Assembly (NCBI GenBank): GCA_000436915.1
Contig: HF994128.1
Coordinates: forward strand, 59,205 to 123,204
Direction of reading: 5' to 3'
DNA: 64,000 nucleotides
Source of the DNA: Prevotella sp. CAG:1092
GTDB taxonomy: Bacteria > Bacteroidota > Bacteroidia > Bacteroidales > Bacteroidaceae
Part shown: in pieces, positions 55,497 to 63,707 of the stretch
Numbering within the stretch: the stretch's first letter is position 1
Layout: every line of letters begins with the position of its first letter
Translations under genes and position numbers: made by a program
The notes under the pieces: generated by a model
Database searches by the model: none
What the model saw: the letters and a program-made list of their open reading frames with translations, nothing else
Told to the model about the DNA's origin: nothing

Positions 55497-56291
55497 TTAC
55501 TTTTTTAATCGCTGAGCAAGCTGGAAGAGACTGGGCAGGAATATGCATAGCGAGAAGCCAAGAGCCATATACACGCTACGCTGATTGCCTTGGAATATAT
55601 CTATCAGCTTGCCGTCGGCAGTCTGGTGTATCATGTTGTATGCCACAAAGGCAATAGTGTTGTTTATCCAATGGAATAGCATTTCTGGCACTATGCTGTT
55701 TGTACGGCTATACATCCAACCAAGAAGCACTCCTATAAGCGCAGCATGGATAAACTGTGGTCCATTGGCATGCAAAGCCCCAAAGAGTAAGGCTGAGATG
55801 ATAATAGCAAACCATTTTCTGCCTTCTCCCATCACTTCGAGCAGACGACGTAATATTGCTCCTCTAAACACCATTTCTTCGGCTACAGGTGCCAATACGC
55901 CTACCGCGAGGTATCCCCAAGGAGTGCCTAAGAGCTTGGTCATAAGTTCAAGTGTTTCTTTTGGCATGTCTACATCTAATACTTCTATCATCCATTGCGA
56001 AGGAATTATAGTGCCCAAAGAAAGCAAAACTACCCACACCAAGGCTGTCCAAGGGCGTGTGGCAATATATTCTCTTGAATATGGCGACCATCGTCTCCAA
56101 AGGAAAATTACAATGGTAATCAATCCACTCAAGGCTGTTCCTGCAGCCATTGTAATAGCAGAATCTATACCATAATGTTTGCCCATGAGATCTGCTCCAT
56201 TTAGGAATATCACTTGCAGCAACACAAAAACTATCAAGTAGAGCACTATATCTACTGCTGCCTTGACATTATTATTCTTCATTATATTCAT
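55497..56291 (-). CDS. CPBP family intramembrane glutamic endopeptidase
   Basis: 264 residues from the ATG at 56291. A TTG at 56297 would overlap ribF but is less likely. About seven membrane segments. The three CPBP motifs are present: AEEMVFRG (Glu-Glu-x-x-x-Arg), FGALHANGP (Phe-x-x-x-His) and FHWINNTIAF (His-x-x-x-Asn). The family is related to Rce1 CAAX proteases; substrates are unknown here. The gene directly follows ribF and is probably co-transcribed with it. Confidence 0.9.
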   Translation of the reverse strand: MNIMKNNNVKAAVDIVLYLIVFVLLQVIFLNGADLMGKHYGIDSAITMAAGTALSGLITIVIFLWRRWSPYSREYIATRPWTALVWVVLLSLGTIIPSQWMIEVLDVDMPKETLELMTKLLGTPWGYLAVGVLAPVAEEMVFRGAILRRLLEVMGEGRKWFAIIISALLFGALHANGPQFIHAALIGVLLGWMYSRTNSIVPEMLFHWINNTIAFVAYNMIHQTADGKLIDIFQGNQRSVYMALGFSLCIFLPSLFQLAQRLKK

Positions 56292-56293
56292 AA

Positions 56294-57220
56294 TCAAAAT
56301 AGTTTTGAGATTTCTTCTTTATCCTTCTTTAGTTGCGCTACCAACTGATCAATATTATCAAACTTATGTTCGCTACGTATGCGCTTACAGAATTCTACTC
56401 TGATATTCTGACCATATATATCGCCAGCAAAACCAAAGATGTTTACTTCAATGCTCACATCATTGCCTCCGAAAGTAGGACGAGTGCCAATATTCAACAT
56501 ACCTACCCTACTCTCGCTTTCGCCATCAAGCCAAACCTTTACGGCATATACTCCACCTGCAGGAGCAAGCAAGCAACTTGTTCCTAAGTCGATGTTGGCA
56601 GTAGGAAAGCCTATCTTTCTACCTTCATGATATCCACTCGTAACGATGCCATGCAGACTATAGTAGCGACCTAAGCATTTTGCAGCTGTTTCCACATCGC
56701 CATTAGATATAAGGCGACGAACCACAGAAGAGCTAACCATAATGCCTTCGACATCTAAAGCCGTGTTCTGAACTACCTCTATGCCCATCTCCTTGCCATA
56801 GCGCACATAGTCGTCGAAAGTCTCGCTACGATTATGACCAAAGCGATTATCGTAGCCTATAAGGAGCGTTGCTACACCAAGCTTAGTGCGCATTATATTA
56901 TCCATGAAGTCGTAAGCCGACAAAGCTGCAAGGACTTTCGTGAATGGCAACACCACGCAATGGTCAATACCTGTTTCTGCCAATAGCTTAAGCTTGTCGT
57001 CAAGTGTAGTGAGTAGCTGTGGCTGATAGTCGGCATTTAGCACCTGGCGCGGATGCTTATCGAAGGTTATAGCCATCGACTCCATACCATTCTCGTGAGC
57101 AAGGTCTACGACATGCTTCAGCAAGAACTGATGTCCACGATGCACACCATCAAAAAAGCCTATTGTTGCAACAGCCTTATTTTCAAATATAGTATCTTCA
57201 GATAGTATCGTTGTCTTCAT
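56294..57220 (-). CDS. ribF: Bifunctional riboflavin kinase / FAD synthetase
   Basis: 308 residues. The N-terminal nucleotidyltransferase has TIGFFDGVHRGHQFLLKH and the FGHNRSETF motif. The C-terminal kinase domain has RKIGFPTANIDLG and GVYAVKVWL. It makes FMN and FAD from riboflavin. It starts downstream of the divergent tRNA-Met and ends next to the CPBP gene. Confidence 0.96.
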   Translation of the reverse strand: MKTTILSEDTIFENKAVATIGFFDGVHRGHQFLLKHVVDLAHENGMESMAITFDKHPRQVLNADYQPQLLTTLDDKLKLLAETGIDHCVVLPFTKVLAALSAYDFMDNIMRTKLGVATLLIGYDNRFGHNRSETFDDYVRYGKEMGIEVVQNTALDVEGIMVSSSVVRRLISNGDVETAAKCLGRYYSLHGIVTSGYHEGRKIGFPTANIDLGTSCLLAPAGGVYAVKVWLDGESESRVGMLNIGTRPTFGGNDVSIEVNIFGFAGDIYGQNIRVEFCKRIRSEHKFDNIDQLVAQLKKDKEEISKLF

Positions 57221-57344
57221 TTATATTATTCACCGATATTTTGTTCAGCTGACAAAGTTACGCAAATTCAACTTAAACCGCAACATTATCCGCTCATTTA
57301 GATACTTTTTACAAAAAAAATTTGGATATTTGAGATAAACCTAC

Positions 57345-57352
57345 TACCTTTG
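57345..57352 (+). promoter_or_regulatory. tRNA-Met promoter -7 element
   Basis: TACCTTTG, 37 bp before the tRNA. TACCTTTGCATCC is identical to the tRNA-Glu promoter. Confidence 0.65.
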
Positions 57353-57389
57353 CATCCACAAAACTTTTAGGCATCTTTGTCTTTAAGTC

Positions 57390-57463
57390 GGACTTGTAGC
57401 TCAGTTGGTTAGAGCAACAGACTCATAATCTGGAGGTCCTAGGTTCAAGCCCTAGCTGGTCCA
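57390..57463 (+). tRNA. tRNA-Met (anticodon CAT; tRNA-Ile2 not excluded)
   Basis: 74 nt. Acceptor GGACTTG pairs with CTGGTCC (with one T-T mismatch), the D arm contains TAGCTCAGTTGGTTAGAGCA, the anticodon loop is CTCATAA (CAT at 57424-57426) and the T arm contains GGTTCAAGCCC. CCA is not encoded. A CAT anticodon may belong to elongator Met or to lysidine-modified Ile2. Confidence 0.9.
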
Positions 57464-57473
57464 CACTTCTATT

Positions 57474-57510
57474 ACAGCGACTTACGCTTCAGCGTAGGTC
57501 GCTGTTTTTC
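57474..57510 (+). terminator. Terminator after tRNA-Met
   Basis: Stem ACAGCGACTTACGC / GCGTAGGTCGCTGT around TTCA, followed by TTTTTC. Confidence 0.85.
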
Positions 57511-57515
57511 TTTCC

Positions 57516-57537
57516 TGCGTAAACAATGCGTAAACAA
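57516..57537. repeat. Two adjacent copies of TGCGTAAACAA
   Basis: Perfect 11-bp direct repeat at 57516-57526 and 57527-57537, 52 bp after the tRNA. It may be a leftover recombinase site of an element inserted at the tRNA; no integrase gene remains nearby. Confidence 0.5.
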
Positions 57538-57678
57538 ACTGTTTGAGTTAGGTGTGTTTCGCTGTGATATTCTCTGCAACACCCCATCATTCCATAAGAT
57601 GTTATATCTTGTCTTTAATGTACGGTTGAAGAATTTTGCTTCATTCCAATAAATTTTTCATTGAAACATGATACATTG

Positions 57679-57978
57679 TCATGCAAAAGCCTTACCTTTG
57701 TCCATCATATAGAACGCAAATGGCTCAGGCACAATCTCATCCAGTTCATTGCTGTCATGCCATTTTCCATCTGTAATATGGATCTTTGCAAGAATGCTTC
57801 CACGAAGATTCAGCAGTGTGTGCATTTTGACTGCGCCTTTGCTATACTTGCCCAATGCCCATGCAGCCAGGACAATGCATGTTGAGATAGTTGTGGAGTC
57901 AAGTGCATAGAGGACATTGTCTATTGTTATCTCAGCAACCTTTGTGTTTGAATACATTGGTCGGACGATACCGATTAC
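57679..57978 (-). pseudogene. IS4-family transposase fragment
   Basis: About 100 residues stay in frame: IVRPMYSN, then YALDSTTIS with the first catalytic Asp, GAVKMHTLLNLRGS, and HITDGKWHDSNELDE with the second Asp, ending FYMMDKGKAFA. Full IS4-family enzymes run to about 400 residues; both the N-terminal part and the C-terminal Glu region are missing. No terminal inverted repeats are visible. It is a dead insertion sequence next to the tRNA. Confidence 0.8.
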
Positions 57979-58090
57979 TCAATCAATTTCAAATCAAAAA
58001 AAAACAAAAACACTTGTAAATGATTAAGTTTCAAATACATAACTATAGTTAATCGAACAATATCGCATCACTAGTAATTAAGAATAATAA

Positions 58091-58441
58091 ATGAAACAAT
58101 TATATTATGTAAACGGAAAACGGGTTGATATAAATACTTATGCAAATGCCCTAAACGCAGAAATAGCAGCAGAAGAAGCTCAAAATGTATTTGAAGTTAA
58201 GAAGAAAGGATTTATTGAATATCTTAATAAAACCCCTTCTGTTCTCTCAAAATGGGAAAACACTTCTTTTTCACCTGAGTCAATTGTACAGATTGAGTTT
58301 AATTCTTGGTGCAATTCCGATGATTGTAAATTGCTATTAAAAAAGTACGAACAGCAAAGAACCAGGAAGGCATGGGGATGTTTCACTCTAATAATTATTG
58401 GAATTGTACTATTTCTTTTACGTGTTAGTGGAGTTCTATAA
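58091..58441 (+). CDS. Hypothetical small membrane protein (116 aa)
   Basis: I do not recognise this family. It begins YYVNGKRVDINTYANAL, has a polar helical body and ends with one membrane segment (about 95-113, WGCFTLIIIGIVLFLLRVSG), so it is probably tail-anchored. It is followed after 11 bp by another unknown gene on the same strand. Both lie in the decayed patch behind tRNA-Met. Expression is plausible but unproven. Confidence 0.6.
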   Translation: MKQLYYVNGKRVDINTYANALNAEIAAEEAQNVFEVKKKGFIEYLNKTPSVLSKWENTSFSPESIVQIEFNSWCNSDDCKLLLKKYEQQRTRKAWGCFTLIIIGIVLFLLRVSGVL

Positions 58442-58452
58442 AATAAGGGAAT

Positions 58453-58818
58453 ATGCGGATAATAGAAATTGCAGGAGTTCAACTTGTTGTTTCAGATAAG
58501 GATTATAATTACTATTGGACTCGGAGAAATATTGGTGAGAATTCTGACGCATTCAAAGTTGCTTGCAGACGACTTTTAGGATTAGGTCCAGATAGCCATA
58601 GTTTTGATTATGGTTTTATTCAGTTACATATATGGGGAGACAATAATAAAGATCAATGCATTAAGAAAATCCATGAAAGTGGATTGATTGAATATGAAGA
58701 AGAATGGTATAAGGAGCAAGCATCGCCACAATTAAAAGGTGCTGCATATACTGCTCAATGTGAACAAGCCCTCATGCAAGGGCTTGATGATGAATTTGAA
58801 GACGAATTGGAATTATGA
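58453..58818 (+). CDS. Hypothetical protein (121 aa)
   Basis: Unknown family. A soluble protein with mixed alpha/beta composition and a very acidic C-terminus (DDEFEDELEL). Notable segments are YYWTRRNIGENSDAFKVAC and FDYGFIQLHIWGD. It starts 11 bp after the preceding tail-anchored protein gene, suggesting a pair. No signal peptide or membrane segment is seen. Confidence 0.6.
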   Translation: MRIIEIAGVQLVVSDKDYNYYWTRRNIGENSDAFKVACRRLLGLGPDSHSFDYGFIQLHIWGDNNKDQCIKKIHESGLIEYEEEWYKEQASPQLKGAAYTAQCEQALMQGLDDEFEDELEL

Positions 58819-58850
58819 ATATTTAAACTACTCAATAATACTGAAAAAAT

Positions 58851-58922
58851 ACAGATTTTGACACGCTGGTACCAAAAGATATAGACCAAGCTAAATACCG
58901 TTGGAGAAAAGCTGCTACTTAG
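58851..58922 (+). pseudogene. Fragment of a Sel1-like repeat
   Basis: A short in-frame stretch, VPKDIDQAKYRWRKAAT followed by a stop, resembles the end of a Sel1/TPR-like repeat. An upstream stop leaves only 23 codons, so it is a remnant at most. Confidence 0.35.
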
Positions 58923-59182
58923 GGTATTCAGATGCATCTTATTGCCTTCAACAAGTTTATGATTAGTTCTTTATCATTATGACACAATGTATTGTGAAGG
59001 ATGGGATGACTTAAAATCACCCCATCCTCCGCTTACTTGTCTATGCACGATGCAACAAAAAAGACAATCGAAATGACCGTATAAAGAAAACACGGCAAGA
59101 ATATCCAAAGCAAAGTCTTTACCCAACCATTTGACAACTACACACCTTCATTTCTTAACATCATATTAGACATGTCATAGAA
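58923..59182. other. Non-coding stretch in the decayed patch
   Basis: No credible gene. GGATGGG (58999-59005) and CCCATCC (59021-59027) can form a small hairpin. The rest is unremarkable AT-rich sequence. Confidence 0.5.
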
Positions 59183-59574
59183 ATGGCGAGTAAGGATTTC
59201 TTTAGCCAATATATAACTGGTGAGAAAACACCAAGGCACTATCGCAACCCAGCACTGGTAAAAGCTATGGTAAACCACATATCTTCATAGCAAAGGATAT
59301 TGCCCAAGTAACAGACCTGAAGATAGAATATTCCAAGCACAAGGGATTGGATGATAAGAAATGTGAGGCGTTGCTGCTCGATTCGTTGAAGGATCATGGT
59401 TCGTTGACGAAGCCTGAAATAGTGCGTCTGCTTTGGGATGTGCTGCCTGACCAGCTGGACGACAAACAGAAGAACAATAAATTGGATTATTTGCTTAAAC
59501 GATTAAGGAAAGCAGGAAAAATATGGACTGAAAGAAATGAAGTTACTTCCGTATGGCACCTCACGGAAAAATAG
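59183..59574 (+). pseudogene. AlbA/Schlafen-type ATP-binding regulator fragment with internal deletion
   Basis: Frame 1 from 59183 reads a TPRHYRNPALVKAMVN segment, typical of the middle of AlbA_2-domain proteins, and stops at 59288. From about 59269 another frame reads GKPHIFIAKDIAQVTDL and on into a winged-helix end (LTKPEIVRLLWDVLPDQLDD, then VWHLTEK) to 59574. The two halves are about 90 residues apart in intact relatives, so an internal deletion with frame change is likely. The N-terminal domain is absent. A 75-residue ORF from the TTG at 59347 covers only the winged helix. Confidence 0.65.
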
Positions 59575-59718
59575 TCAAATTCCGTGAGGTTACAAGCACT
59601 TTTCCGTGAGGTATAAGCCAAGTCTACATATGTAATATGTATTTGTACTGACAATCAGTCTATTACAGTCACTGGTGAGCTTGCGGAAAATTTTTATTTC
59701 AGAAAAATTCCGTGAGGT
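59558..59718. repeat. TTCCGTGAGGT repeats, one inverted
   Basis: ACCTCACGGAA at 59558-59568 is the reverse complement of TTCCGTGAGGT at 59580-59590. Further direct copies lie at 59602-59612 and 59708-59718. The first pair forms a perfect 11-bp hairpin over the stop of the AlbA fragment. Confidence 0.8.
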
Positions 59719-59752
59719 TTCCGCACATAAACCCTCAAAACAGCCTCTTATT

Positions 59753-59914
59753 ATGGAAGATATTCAAGAGAATTACAACCATCTTCTCCAGCAGAATGAG
59801 GCTCTTCGTCAGGAAAACGAAGAGTTGAATTTGCTTCTACATGCGCACGGCATTTACGTTGTTAGCCTAAGCGGAAATAAGGGCAACAAGAAGAGCTATA
59901 AGATAAGCAAATAA
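59753..59914 (+). CDS. Possible small coiled-coil protein (53 aa)
   Basis: From the ATG at 59753 the product begins with a coiled coil (ENYNHLLQQNEALRQENEEL) and ends in a basic Gly/Lys tail. The frame opens further upstream, to 59675, through a repeat copy. It may be the tail of a decayed gene. The family is not recognised. Confidence 0.35.
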   Translation: MEDIQENYNHLLQQNEALRQENEELNLLLHAHGIYVVSLSGNKGNKKSYKISK

Positions 59915-59955
59915 AGCCGTTTAGTTGCATTGCCAGTACCAGCTTACTGATACCG

Positions 59956-60003
59956 AAATCGGTCATTAGAAAATGCTTCTTATCATTTTCTAATGACCGA
60001 TTT
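59956..60003. terminator. Long bidirectional terminator
   Basis: Perfect 20-bp stem at 59956-59975 and 59984-60003 (core CGGTCATTAGAAAATG), an 8-base loop, with a T-run on one side and an A-run on the other. It separates the decayed patch from the metal operon. Confidence 0.9.
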
Positions 60004-60020
60004 TCATTTCTTACTATAAG

Positions 60021-60302
60021 CTACTTCTTCTTTATCTCATACCCAATCTTCTTGAAAGCCTCAACATAGTCGTCGTATTTTGCTTTCTTAGAGTCGAAGA
60101 CAATAGTAACTTTTTGGTTTTCTACAGAGGTATCTATTTTCTTTGTGCCCTTTACGAAGCGAATGTTGCTCTTAATTTTCTTCTCACAGTTCTGGCAGTG
60201 CATCTGCGGTTGAGTGGTTACTACCAATGTGTCGGCTGATGTCTTGGCAAAAGTGTTGCCGGCAACTACAAGCATAAATGCTACTAAATAATTCTTCTTC
60301 AT
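60021..60302 (-). CDS. Exported heavy-metal-associated (HMA) domain protein
   Basis: 93 residues with a signal peptide (about 1-19) and one HMA domain (about 28-91). The metal site is MHCQNCEKKI (Cys37 and Cys40), and the ferredoxin-like beta-alpha-beta pattern is complete. It probably carries Cu(I) or a similar ion in the periplasm. It is the third gene of a minus-strand operon, 27 bp after the TonB-dependent receptor, and the terminator at 59956-60003 follows. Confidence 0.88.
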   Translation of the reverse strand: MKKNYLVAFMLVVAGNTFAKTSADTLVVTTQPQMHCQNCEKKIKSNIRFVKGTKKIDTSVENQKVTIVFDSKKAKYDDYVEAFKKIGYEIKKK

Positions 60303-60329
60303 ATAATCCTTATATTAATAATGTATGTA

Positions 60330-62315
60330 TTATAACTTCTCTAATTTGAATCTAATGCCTACGTAAGTCATTGCTCCAGTGATAGGTCCCCACACCTGAG
60401 TAGCATCGAAGGCGGCACTCCATGGATGATGAGAATGGAGCACGGGATTGTCTATCTTATAGTTGGTGAGATTCTCGCCACCTAAGTAAAGACTGAAGTT
60501 GTGGAACTCTCGTGTAACTTGCGCCTGCAGCTGGAAATAGGCAGGATAGCGGCTTTGGTCATAAAGCTCGCCACCACCATTTAGCAGACCAGTCACGTCG
60601 AACTGCCAAAGTTCGAGCGGCGTCTTATACGAGAGAGTGAGCAAACCTTTGTAGCGGGATGTGAGAGGCTTCTGGCGCAGCACACCATCATAAGTACACT
60701 TAACATCGTTCAGACGGAAGGCTGCTGTGGCAGACATACCACTAAACAAAGCGTATGTGGCATCCACTTGGAAAGTGTGGCTATAGCTCTTGCCATTTAG
60801 ATTCTCAAACGAGAGTGTGTGAGCGCCTTTGGCTCCGTCGAAGTTCATTACCATCTGATGCTTGAAGTCGGTATAGTAATACTCCGCATTCAGCTCAAGA
60901 TTCTTGCCAAATAGAGGAATATTGAAGGCTAAAGAAGCTCCCATATTCCAAGCTTCCTCCTGCTTAAGGTCAGAATCAATGATAATCTGTCTGCCGCTTG
61001 CCAACAGCGTGACATTCTCTGCCAAGGCATGTGGCGAACGGTAGCCCTTGCCTATCGAAGTGCGTAGCGTGACAATATTGGATGGAGAATACTTGATGTG
61101 CAGACGTGGCGTGAAGAAACTGCCGTAAAGATTGGAATGATCCCAACGCACACCAGGCATTACAGTAAGTTTCTCGCCCAACTTGTATGTATACTGAGCG
61201 TAGAGACCTGGAGTGGTTTCCTTTGTCACCTTGCTTTCTGCTGTAGGCAATGCTCCCAATGGATTGAAGCATTCGTCATAATAGTCGTGGTTGAACGACG
61301 CACCCACACTAACATTATGATTCTCCGTAATATCAGTTTCAAACATCAGTTGGGCATAACCATTCTTCTGAGTGACATCATATTGGGTAGTTCCAAACAT
61401 GTTGTCTGTATCATGCCATGAGCCATGCAGCATCAAGGCTATTGACGTGTTATGGTCGGCATTCAGCGTAAAACCGTTTTTCCATTGCATCTCATAGCGG
61501 TTGGTCTTTACCGAGGTTGAGTAGAGAGGTTCCGACGAAGAGGCTGCCAGGTGCTTACGGCTTTGTCCGCCTTCGCGCTCATCATGCAAGCCACGCAACA
61601 TCAACTGACTAATCCATCGTGGCGACACATATGCCCAACGATGCATCAAGTTATACTGTCGCAATTTGGGCATATCCATGAATCCGTCGCCATTGCCATC
61701 ATGATCCATCTGTCGGTTCTCGAAGTGAAGAAGGGTTGCTGTAGAAAGACGGTCATTGAGATGTATGCTTCCGTCAAGGTTTACCTCCGTCTTCAACTCG
61801 CTATCCTGATATACATTAGCACGCACACCATCTGTGCCTTGTGGCTTAAGAAACTCTATGTTTATCTGACCCGTAGTGCTCTCATATCCGTTCTTGACGC
61901 TCGACGCACCTTTGCTCACCTGTATCGACTGCATCCAAGGTCCAGGCACATAGCCCAAGCTATATGGCAAGGATGCACCACGCAGATTTGGGATATTCTC
62001 TGTGAGCATCTGCACATAAGTGCCACTAAGTCCAAGCAGCTTTATCTGCTTAGCTCCAGTGGCAGCGTCGCTGTAGCTCACGTCGACCGAAGGATTGGCA
62101 GTAAACGACTCGCCAAGGTTACAACAAGCAGCACGTATCAGTTGTCCTTGCCCTATTATGTCGGCATTATCAACACGGTATTTCAACTTAATGCCATTAG
62201 TGGCTCTCACAACCACATTCTTCAATTCGTGTGTACTGGCTATGCTATCTGTCTGCGCAACCATCTGCTGTGACACAAACGTATATCCCAATAAACCAAT
62301 CAATAATTTTCTCAT
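60330..62315 (-). CDS. TonB-dependent outer membrane receptor, probably for a metal or metal complex
   Basis: 661 residues. Signal peptide about 1-20, plug domain about 30-150 (ELKNVVVRATNG, then GYESTTGQINIEF), and a 22-strand-type barrel ending YVGIRFKLEKL. No carboxypeptidase-like N-terminal domain is present, so it is a classic receptor rather than a SusC. An adjacent Cys pair in the plug (AACCNLGESF) and a His-rich stretch (HSHHPW) near the C-terminus could contact metal. Its flanking genes both carry HMA domains, which favours copper or another soft metal as cargo; that is inference. Confidence 0.85.
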   Translation of the reverse strand: MRKLLIGLLGYTFVSQQMVAQTDSIASTHELKNVVVRATNGIKLKYRVDNADIIGQGQLIRAACCNLGESFTANPSVDVSYSDAATGAKQIKLLGLSGTYVQMLTENIPNLRGASLPYSLGYVPGPWMQSIQVSKGASSVKNGYESTTGQINIEFLKPQGTDGVRANVYQDSELKTEVNLDGSIHLNDRLSTATLLHFENRQMDHDGNGDGFMDMPKLRQYNLMHRWAYVSPRWISQLMLRGLHDEREGGQSRKHLAASSSEPLYSTSVKTNRYEMQWKNGFTLNADHNTSIALMLHGSWHDTDNMFGTTQYDVTQKNGYAQLMFETDITENHNVSVGASFNHDYYDECFNPLGALPTAESKVTKETTPGLYAQYTYKLGEKLTVMPGVRWDHSNLYGSFFTPRLHIKYSPSNIVTLRTSIGKGYRSPHALAENVTLLASGRQIIIDSDLKQEEAWNMGASLAFNIPLFGKNLELNAEYYYTDFKHQMVMNFDGAKGAHTLSFENLNGKSYSHTFQVDATYALFSGMSATAAFRLNDVKCTYDGVLRQKPLTSRYKGLLTLSYKTPLELWQFDVTGLLNGGGELYDQSRYPAYFQLQAQVTREFHNFSLYLGGENLTNYKIDNPVLHSHHPWSAAFDATQVWGPITGAMTYVGIRFKLEKL

Positions 62316-62348
62316 GTACTTAACCTTTATAACAATCTTTTAACCTTA

Positions 62349-62909
62349 TCACAATGCATCCAGTGGTGTTCTGCCAGGTTTCTCAAGTTCACGAAATTCC
62401 TTTGGAGTCATACCCGTGACTTGCTTGAACTGCGATGAGAGATGTGCCGGCGAGCTATAACCAAGTCTATATGCAATCTCGCTTGTGGAAAGCTGACTAT
62501 AGCATAGTAGTTCCTTGACATATTCTATGCGATGCAGAATTGAGAACCGCTCAATGGTAATGCCTCGCACTTCAGAGAAGAGCTTACTCATGGTGCTATA
62601 GTCCTTGTTGAGATGGCGCGACAGATAATCGGACAATTTAGGACGCTCCACAGGCATTCTTACCCATTGCTGCACGGCAATGCGTATCTGTTCCACCAAC
62701 AGCGAGCGTGGGTCGTCAAGCAACTCAAAGCCTATGTCGTGCAACTTCCTTGCAAGAGAAAGACGTTGTTCGTCTGTAAGTTCTTCCTCTATCTCAGCAT
62801 CGCCCAACCTTATTGATTTCACCGTCAGACCTTCCGACTCAAGGATATCCTTCACCGCAGAGATGCAGCGCGGACAAACCATGTTCTTTATCAATAGCTT
62901 CATCGGCAT
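62349..62909 (-). CDS. HMA domain fused to an AraC-type DNA-binding domain: probable metal-responsive regulator
   Basis: 186 residues. Residues about 1-65 form an HMA-like domain with the metal motif MVCPRCIS. Residues about 85-180 are an AraC helix-turn-helix pair (LSDYLSRHLNKDYSTMSKLF, then TSEIAYRLGYSSPAHLSSQF, ending GMTPKEFRELE). The usual cupin sensor is absent, so the HMA part probably senses the ion directly in the cytoplasm. The first gene of the operon, with 33 bp to the receptor gene. The ATG at 62903 is an alternative start. Confidence 0.85.
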   Translation of the reverse strand: MPMKLLIKNMVCPRCISAVKDILESEGLTVKSIRLGDAEIEEELTDEQRLSLARKLHDIGFELLDDPRSLLVEQIRIAVQQWVRMPVERPKLSDYLSRHLNKDYSTMSKLFSEVRGITIERFSILHRIEYVKELLCYSQLSTSEIAYRLGYSSPAHLSSQFKQVTGMTPKEFRELEKPGRTPLDAL

Positions 62910-62928
62910 ATCTTTTTTTATTACGGTG

Positions 62929-62936
62929 CAAAGTTA
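62929..62936 (-). promoter_or_regulatory. Promoter -7 element of the metal operon
   Basis: The minus strand reads TAACTTTG, about 20 bp before the regulator's ATG. No obvious repeated operator is seen next to it. Confidence 0.45.
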
Positions 62937-63080
62937 TAGATTTTCAATAAATTATTTATATAAAATTAGGGAGAATGCTTACATTTTTATGGTATCAGAA
63001 AAAATGTTGATAACATTCGACAGCAAGCAATATATAAAGATTCTGTGCGTTTATAATATGACAAACATAAAAAACGTATT

Positions 63081-63707
63081 ATGAAACAGCTTTTATTTCT
63101 TTTAATAATGATTACTGGCGCTTGTACATTTACAAGTTGCGACAAGTCGGATGACACTGTAGACCCTATAAAGGAAAATCTATTTAATAGCAAATATATA
63201 GTCAACGATGCCGGATGCTGCGTGCTTGATGGTTTGCAGCCAATAAGAGCTGAAATTATCAATGATGAAGTGAAGGGCTATGGCTGGAAGGTTATTGGCA
63301 TATATAAAATAATGGATAATGGTAAGCTATCACAAAAAGACTATCGCGATATGGTGTATGGTAGCGGATATACAGACTATTGGTTTAAGGCAGACAATAA
63401 CTTGATAGGCTTCCTTCATGGTGATGTGTCTGGTAAAAACTACATAAATACAGAATGGAGCTATGACGATAGTAAGGGATATATCATGCGCTATTCTGCC
63501 GATTTAAGCATATCAGAACGCTACATGCAAGTGCTGTATGTCGCCACACTTCAAGGAAAAGAATTCTATCTTTATACCATTCAGAAGCTTGGCTACACAA
63601 CCATTAAGAACGATACCACTAAGCCTTTCTATGGCTTGGTGATATATCAGCGCATGACAGACAAAGAACTTGCAGAAATAAAGAAGGAATATAAATTACA
63701 ACTTTAA
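63081..63707 (+). CDS. Hypothetical lipoprotein (208 aa)
   Basis: A signal peptide ends at a lipobox TFTSC (Cys20), followed by DKSDD, an acidic stretch like the surface-export signals of Bacteroidetes lipoproteins. The rest is beta-rich with many aromatic residues (YGSGYTDYWF, YWFKADNNLIGFLHG); I recognise no family. It is divergent from the metal operon (171-bp gap) and convergent with the nuclease gene, whose stop overlaps its own end by 4 bp. Confidence 0.75.
   Translation: MKQLLFLLIMITGACTFTSCDKSDDTVDPIKENLFNSKYIVNDAGCCVLDGLQPIRAEIINDEVKGYGWKVIGIYKIMDNGKLSQKDYRDMVYGSGYTDYWFKADNNLIGFLHGDVSGKNYINTEWSYDDSKGYIMRYSADLSISERYMQVLYVATLQGKEFYLYTIQKLGYTTIKNDTTKPFYGLVIYQRMTDKELAEIKKEYKLQL

Noticed and set aside
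57390..57537. Active integrative element with intact attachment sites at tRNA-Met
   Set aside because: No integrase gene and no clear copy of the tRNA 3' end were found downstream; only remnants remain.
61551..62273. A 240-codon open frame antisense to the TonB-dependent receptor
   Set aside because: The receptor frame has a signal peptide, plug and barrel end; the antisense reading has none of these.
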